Origin: an archaeon
GTDB lineage: Archaea > Thermoproteota > Bathyarchaeia > TCS64
Assembly: GCA_020444005.1 (NCBI GenBank)
Contig: JAHLLU010000119.1
Location: 1-6,651 of the forward strand
Direction: 5' to 3'
Length of the DNA stretch: 6,651 nucleotides
Numbering within the stretch: the first letter of the stretch is position 1; each line of letters begins with the position of its first letter. The notes under the pieces were generated by a model that saw only the letters and a program-made list of their open reading frames with translations, was not told the DNA's origin and did no database searches. Made by a program: the position numbers and the translations under genes. Shown in pieces: positions 5,088-6,651 of this stretch.

Positions 5088-5412
5088 TTACCAGTATTAT
5101 GGCTGGTGTTTTCCCTTTATTGATGAATCTATGGGGAATACCGGAATCTATCATCACCAAGGTTAAGCGATCAATCACTATATTCTCTGTATCAGTTTCC
5201 AGCATAGGATCGCCTTCCAACGCTATAACATGATGGAGCCGTTCATGAGAATGAGTCTCAGTGTGGCCCCCTGAGTTTAGCTTGATAATTCTTGTGCTTA
5301 CGGCTGAAGTGCTTGTTTTTTGGATCATCATTGTGCTGTAGGCGGCTTTGTATCCTTCCCCCAGCCACGGTTCCCAGTCTTCGTTAGATAGCTTTCGTGT
5401 TTGGACATCCAT
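5071..5412 (-). CDS. Small single-domain cupin protein
   Basis: The 113-residue protein starts at ATG 5412 and carries both cupin motifs. Motif 1 is G48-x5-H54-x-H56-x3-H60-x6-G67 ('GGHTETHSHERLHHVIALEG'), with a histidine where the canonical glutamate metal ligand is expected. Motif 2 is 'DSGIPHRFIN' (89-98), supplying H94 and N98. The fold is a beta-barrel that normally binds a divalent metal through three His and one Glu; here H54, H56, H60 or H61, and H94 are the likely ligands. Function in such stand-alone cupins ranges from isomerases and dioxygenases to simple sensors, so no reaction can be assigned. Its 3' end overlaps nep1 on the opposite strand by 17 bases. It lies downstream of the zinc-ribbon gene, but an eight-T tract between them suggests separate transcription. 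Confidence 0.88.
   Translation of the reverse strand: MDVQTRKLSNEDWEPWLGEGYKAAYSTMMIQKTSTSAVSTRIIKLNSGGHTETHSHERLHHVIALEGDPMLETDTENIVIDRLTLVMIDSGIPHRFINKGKTPAIILVINLFQ
5090..5118 (+). terminator. Possible hairpin plus T-rich terminator for nep1
   Basis: ACCAG (5090-5094) and CTGGT (5103-5107) can form a 5-bp stem with an 8-base loop, followed by GTTTTCCCTTT. It begins 3 bases after the nep1 stop but lies inside the 3' end of the convergent cupin gene, so the same DNA also codes for cupin residues. The short stem makes this a weak call. Confidence 0.25.
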
Positions 5413-5427
5413 CGCGTATCAACAATG

Positions 5428-5437
5428 AACTATAGAT
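5428..5437 (-). promoter_or_regulatory. Weak TATA-like element for the cupin gene
   Basis: CATCTATAGT on the minus strand is centred about 21 bases before the cupin ATG, closer than the usual 26-28. It is the only TATA-like stretch in the 58-base gap between the zinc-ribbon stop and the cupin start, so the call is tentative. Confidence 0.22.
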
Positions 5438-5446
5438 GGATGATAG

Positions 5447-5454
5447 AAAAAAAA
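5447..5454 (-). terminator. Oligo-T terminator after the zinc-ribbon gene
   Basis: Eight uninterrupted A residues on the plus strand give a T8 tract on the minus strand, starting 16 bases past the zinc-ribbon stop and ahead of the cupin start. This is a good archaeal oligo-T terminator and argues that the two minus-strand genes are transcribed separately, at least in part. Confidence 0.6.
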
Positions 5455-5470
5455 GTTGAGTATTAGTTGG

Positions 5471-5635
5471 TTACTTCTTTGTTTTTGGTACTGTGTGGCT
5501 TAGTTTTCCGTCCTTGTAATAGGCGCTTGAGCTCTTGCCACATGCTGGGCATTTGTAACCTTTGGCGTCGAACTGGCCGAATTTCCATTCTTTACCAGTC
5601 GGTTTCGCTTCTTTTCCGCAAACTGGACACTTCAT
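5471..5635 (-). CDS. Small lysine-rich zinc-ribbon protein (unknown function)
   Basis: A 54-residue protein reads from ATG 5635 to TAA at 5471. It has two CPxCGK knuckles, C3-P-V-C6-G-K and C29-P-A-C32-G-K, which together can bind one zinc ion in a rubredoxin-like zinc ribbon. Between them lies 'KEWKFGQFDAKGYK', and after them 'AYYKDGKLSHTVPKTKK'. Thirteen residues are lysine, so the protein is small and basic, as expected of a nucleic-acid-binding or chromatin-associated protein. I recall similar short zinc-ribbon proteins in other archaea but cannot name a function. The two regularly spaced cysteine pairs, the lysine-rich composition, a well placed upstream TATA-like box and a T8 terminator make it convincing despite its size. 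It is divergent from the DUF72 gene. Confidence 0.85.
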   Translation of the reverse strand: MKCPVCGKEAKPTGKEWKFGQFDAKGYKCPACGKSSSAYYKDGKLSHTVPKTKK

Positions 5636-5657
5636 GCTTGCTCAATGGGTAAGTATA

Positions 5658-5674
5658 GTATATACTCTTATAAG
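5658..5674 (-). promoter_or_regulatory. TATA-like promoter of the zinc-ribbon gene
   Basis: Two overlapping candidates lie here on the minus strand: CTTATAAG (5667-5674) and GTATATAC (5658-5665). The latter is centred about 26 bases before ATG 5635 and would give a leaderless transcript; the former would leave a leader of about 9 bases. No Shine-Dalgarno sequence is seen in either case. Confidence 0.5.
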
Positions 5675-5757
5675 TCTATGGGAATTGTCAGGTAAAAAAT
5701 GGACAATTCACTGTTTTTTTGATTATTTCCATAGTATTTTAGGTGGTTTCCCTAGGG

Positions 5758-5764
5758 TTATATT
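5758..5764 (+). promoter_or_regulatory. TATA-like box for the DUF72 gene
   Basis: TTATATT is centred 27 bases upstream of ATG 5788, placing the expected transcription start on the start codon itself. No clear Shine-Dalgarno sequence is present, so the transcript is probably leaderless. Confidence 0.45.
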
Positions 5765-5787
5765 GAAGATGATCCCAGTTATTCTTG

Positions 5788-6651
5788 ATGAGTCTCTTAA
5801 TTGGCACAAGTGGCTGGAGTTACAAGGAGTGGGTGGGTCCGTTCTACGAAAAGAAAACAGGCATGTTTTCACATTATTCTAAGTTTTTCCACACATCTGA
5901 GATCAACAGCACTTTCTATCGCTATCCTAGTGAGGGTATGGTTATGGGACTCATTAGAAACGCGCCACCTGGTTTTGTTTTTGCAGCCAAGTTACCTAAG
6001 CTCATCACTCATGATAAGTGGCTGAAACTCAGTGACGGCGTTGAGGATGATACTCATAGGTTTCTTGCTTTAATGCGTCCTCTTGCTGAGCGTCTTGGAC
6101 CTATCTTAATTCAGCTTCGACCCAAGTTCAATTATGATGAACATGCAGGTCATCTTGAGGATTATCTGGATATGATCCCCAAGAACTATGAGTGGGCTGT
6201 TGAGTTCAGGAATGTGTCTTGGTTAAGGGATGAGACGTATGATATTCTCAGGAGGCATAACGTGGCGTATACTGTGGTTGATGAGCCTCTTCTTCCTCCT
6301 GAAGTTCATAATACTGCGGATTTCGCTTATGTCAGGTGGCATGGGCATGGTGCTCAGCTTTGGTATGATTACGAGTACTCCATGGGTCAGCTTGAAGAGT
6401 GGAAACCCAAAGTAGAGGAGATCACAAGCAATGTCAGAAGAACCTATGGTTACTTTAATAACCACTTTAACGCGAACGCCGTGAAAAACGCTGTTGAGAT
6501 GCTTGAATTATTGGACCAAGCTACACCAGAGCAAAAGATAGTACACGAGAAGATAGCAACTTATCGTGAGGAGGTTGCTCGCCCCAGAGGGGTTCAACCT
6601 TTGGAGGCTTTTAGTACATCTGATGAGGATCTGAGTGTCGCTGATCATTTG
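5788..6651 (+). CDS. DUF72 family (YecE-like) TIM-barrel protein, 3' truncated by the window edge
   Basis: The frame is open from ATG 5788 to the last base, giving 288 residues without a stop. An in-frame TGA at 5770-5772 limits the start to ATG 5788 or TTG 5785. DUF72 hallmarks appear in order: 'IGTSGWSYKEWVGPFY' (5-20), 'EINSTFYRYP' (38-47), 'FAAKLPKLITHDKWL', 'ILIQLRPKF', 'AVEFRNVSW' (137-145), 'YTVVDEP', 'YVRWHGHG' (181-188) and 'YGYFNNHFNANAVKNA' (220-235). The fold is a TIM barrel; a hydrolase or isomerase-like activity is often suspected but not established. The core normally ends near residue 245, while here a charged extension of at least 40 residues continues to the edge. It is divergent from the zinc-ribbon gene across a 152-base promoter region. 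Confidence 0.92.
   Translation, partial: MSLLIGTSGWSYKEWVGPFYEKKTGMFSHYSKFFHTSEINSTFYRYPSEGMVMGLIRNAPPGFVFAAKLPKLITHDKWLKLSDGVEDDTHRFLALMRPLAERLGPILIQLRPKFNYDEHAGHLEDYLDMIPKNYEWAVEFRNVSWLRDETYDILRRHNVAYTVVDEPLLPPEVHNTADFAYVRWHGHGAQLWYDYEYSMGQLEEWKPKVEEITSNVRRTYGYFNNHFNANAVKNAVEMLELLDQATPEQKIVHEKIATYREEVARPRGVQPLEAFSTSDEDLSVADHL

Noticed and set aside
5467..6025. Three overlapping plus-strand open frames of 61-106 codons.
   Set aside because: The first is antisense to the zinc-ribbon gene, and the others run through the promoter region and out of frame into DUF72. None has coherent protein character.
6223..6465. Open frames on both strands inside the DUF72 region.
   Set aside because: The DUF72 frame carries all family motifs through this stretch.
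1..6651. CRISPR array, insertion sequence, integrase or toxin-antitoxin pair.
   Set aside because: No regularly spaced repeats, transposase motifs, terminal inverted repeats or paired small toxin genes were seen.

Overview
The window looks like chromosomal DNA of a mesophilic or moderately thermophilic archaeon. It encodes a single-domain archaeal histone, an archaeal-type Nep1 rRNA methyltransferase, an archaeal SpoIIM-family (DUF95) membrane protein, an archaeal-style anaerobic ribonucleotide reductase activase tail and a small CPxCGK zinc-ribbon protein. Several genes have a TATA-like box 26-28 bases upstream of the start codon and no clear Shine-Dalgarno sequence. Intergenic DNA is very AT-rich and coding DNA is moderate in GC. 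A lineage such as Bathyarchaeia or a neighbouring TACK/Asgard group would fit, but the sequence alone does not fix the taxon.

Left part (1-2012): the 3' end of an nrdG-like radical SAM activase is followed by an AT-rich promoter region. Next comes a complete, apparently orphan ABC-type solute-binding protein of the branched-chain amino acid type, with a single N-terminal membrane anchor and a codon profile suggesting high expression. A T-rich terminator and a compact hairpin-rich non-coding stretch follow.

Middle, minus strand (2013-3326): a probable three-gene run reads histone, then SpoIIM-family membrane protein, then C_GCAxxG_C_C-family redox-type protein, with gaps of about 22 and 38 bases. 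A divergent promoter region at 3327-3409 separates it from a plus-strand pair. That pair is a secreted, sequon-rich coiled-coil protein with a C-terminal membrane anchor, overlapping nep1 by 8 bases.

Right part (5071-6651): a minus-strand cupin overlaps the 3' end of nep1 by 17 bases. Upstream of it on the same strand is a 54-residue lysine-rich zinc-ribbon protein. A divergent DUF72 gene runs off the right edge; its start can be placed at 5788 and it is open to the end of the window.

Most of this is ordinary archaeal housekeeping content, and I do not see a clear new defence, mobile or biosynthetic system. The items most worth checking are the structured non-coding stretch at 1884-1977, the tiny zinc-ribbon protein, the histone-SpoIIM linkage, the surface coiled-coil protein coupled to nep1, and the recurrent leaderless promoter geometry.
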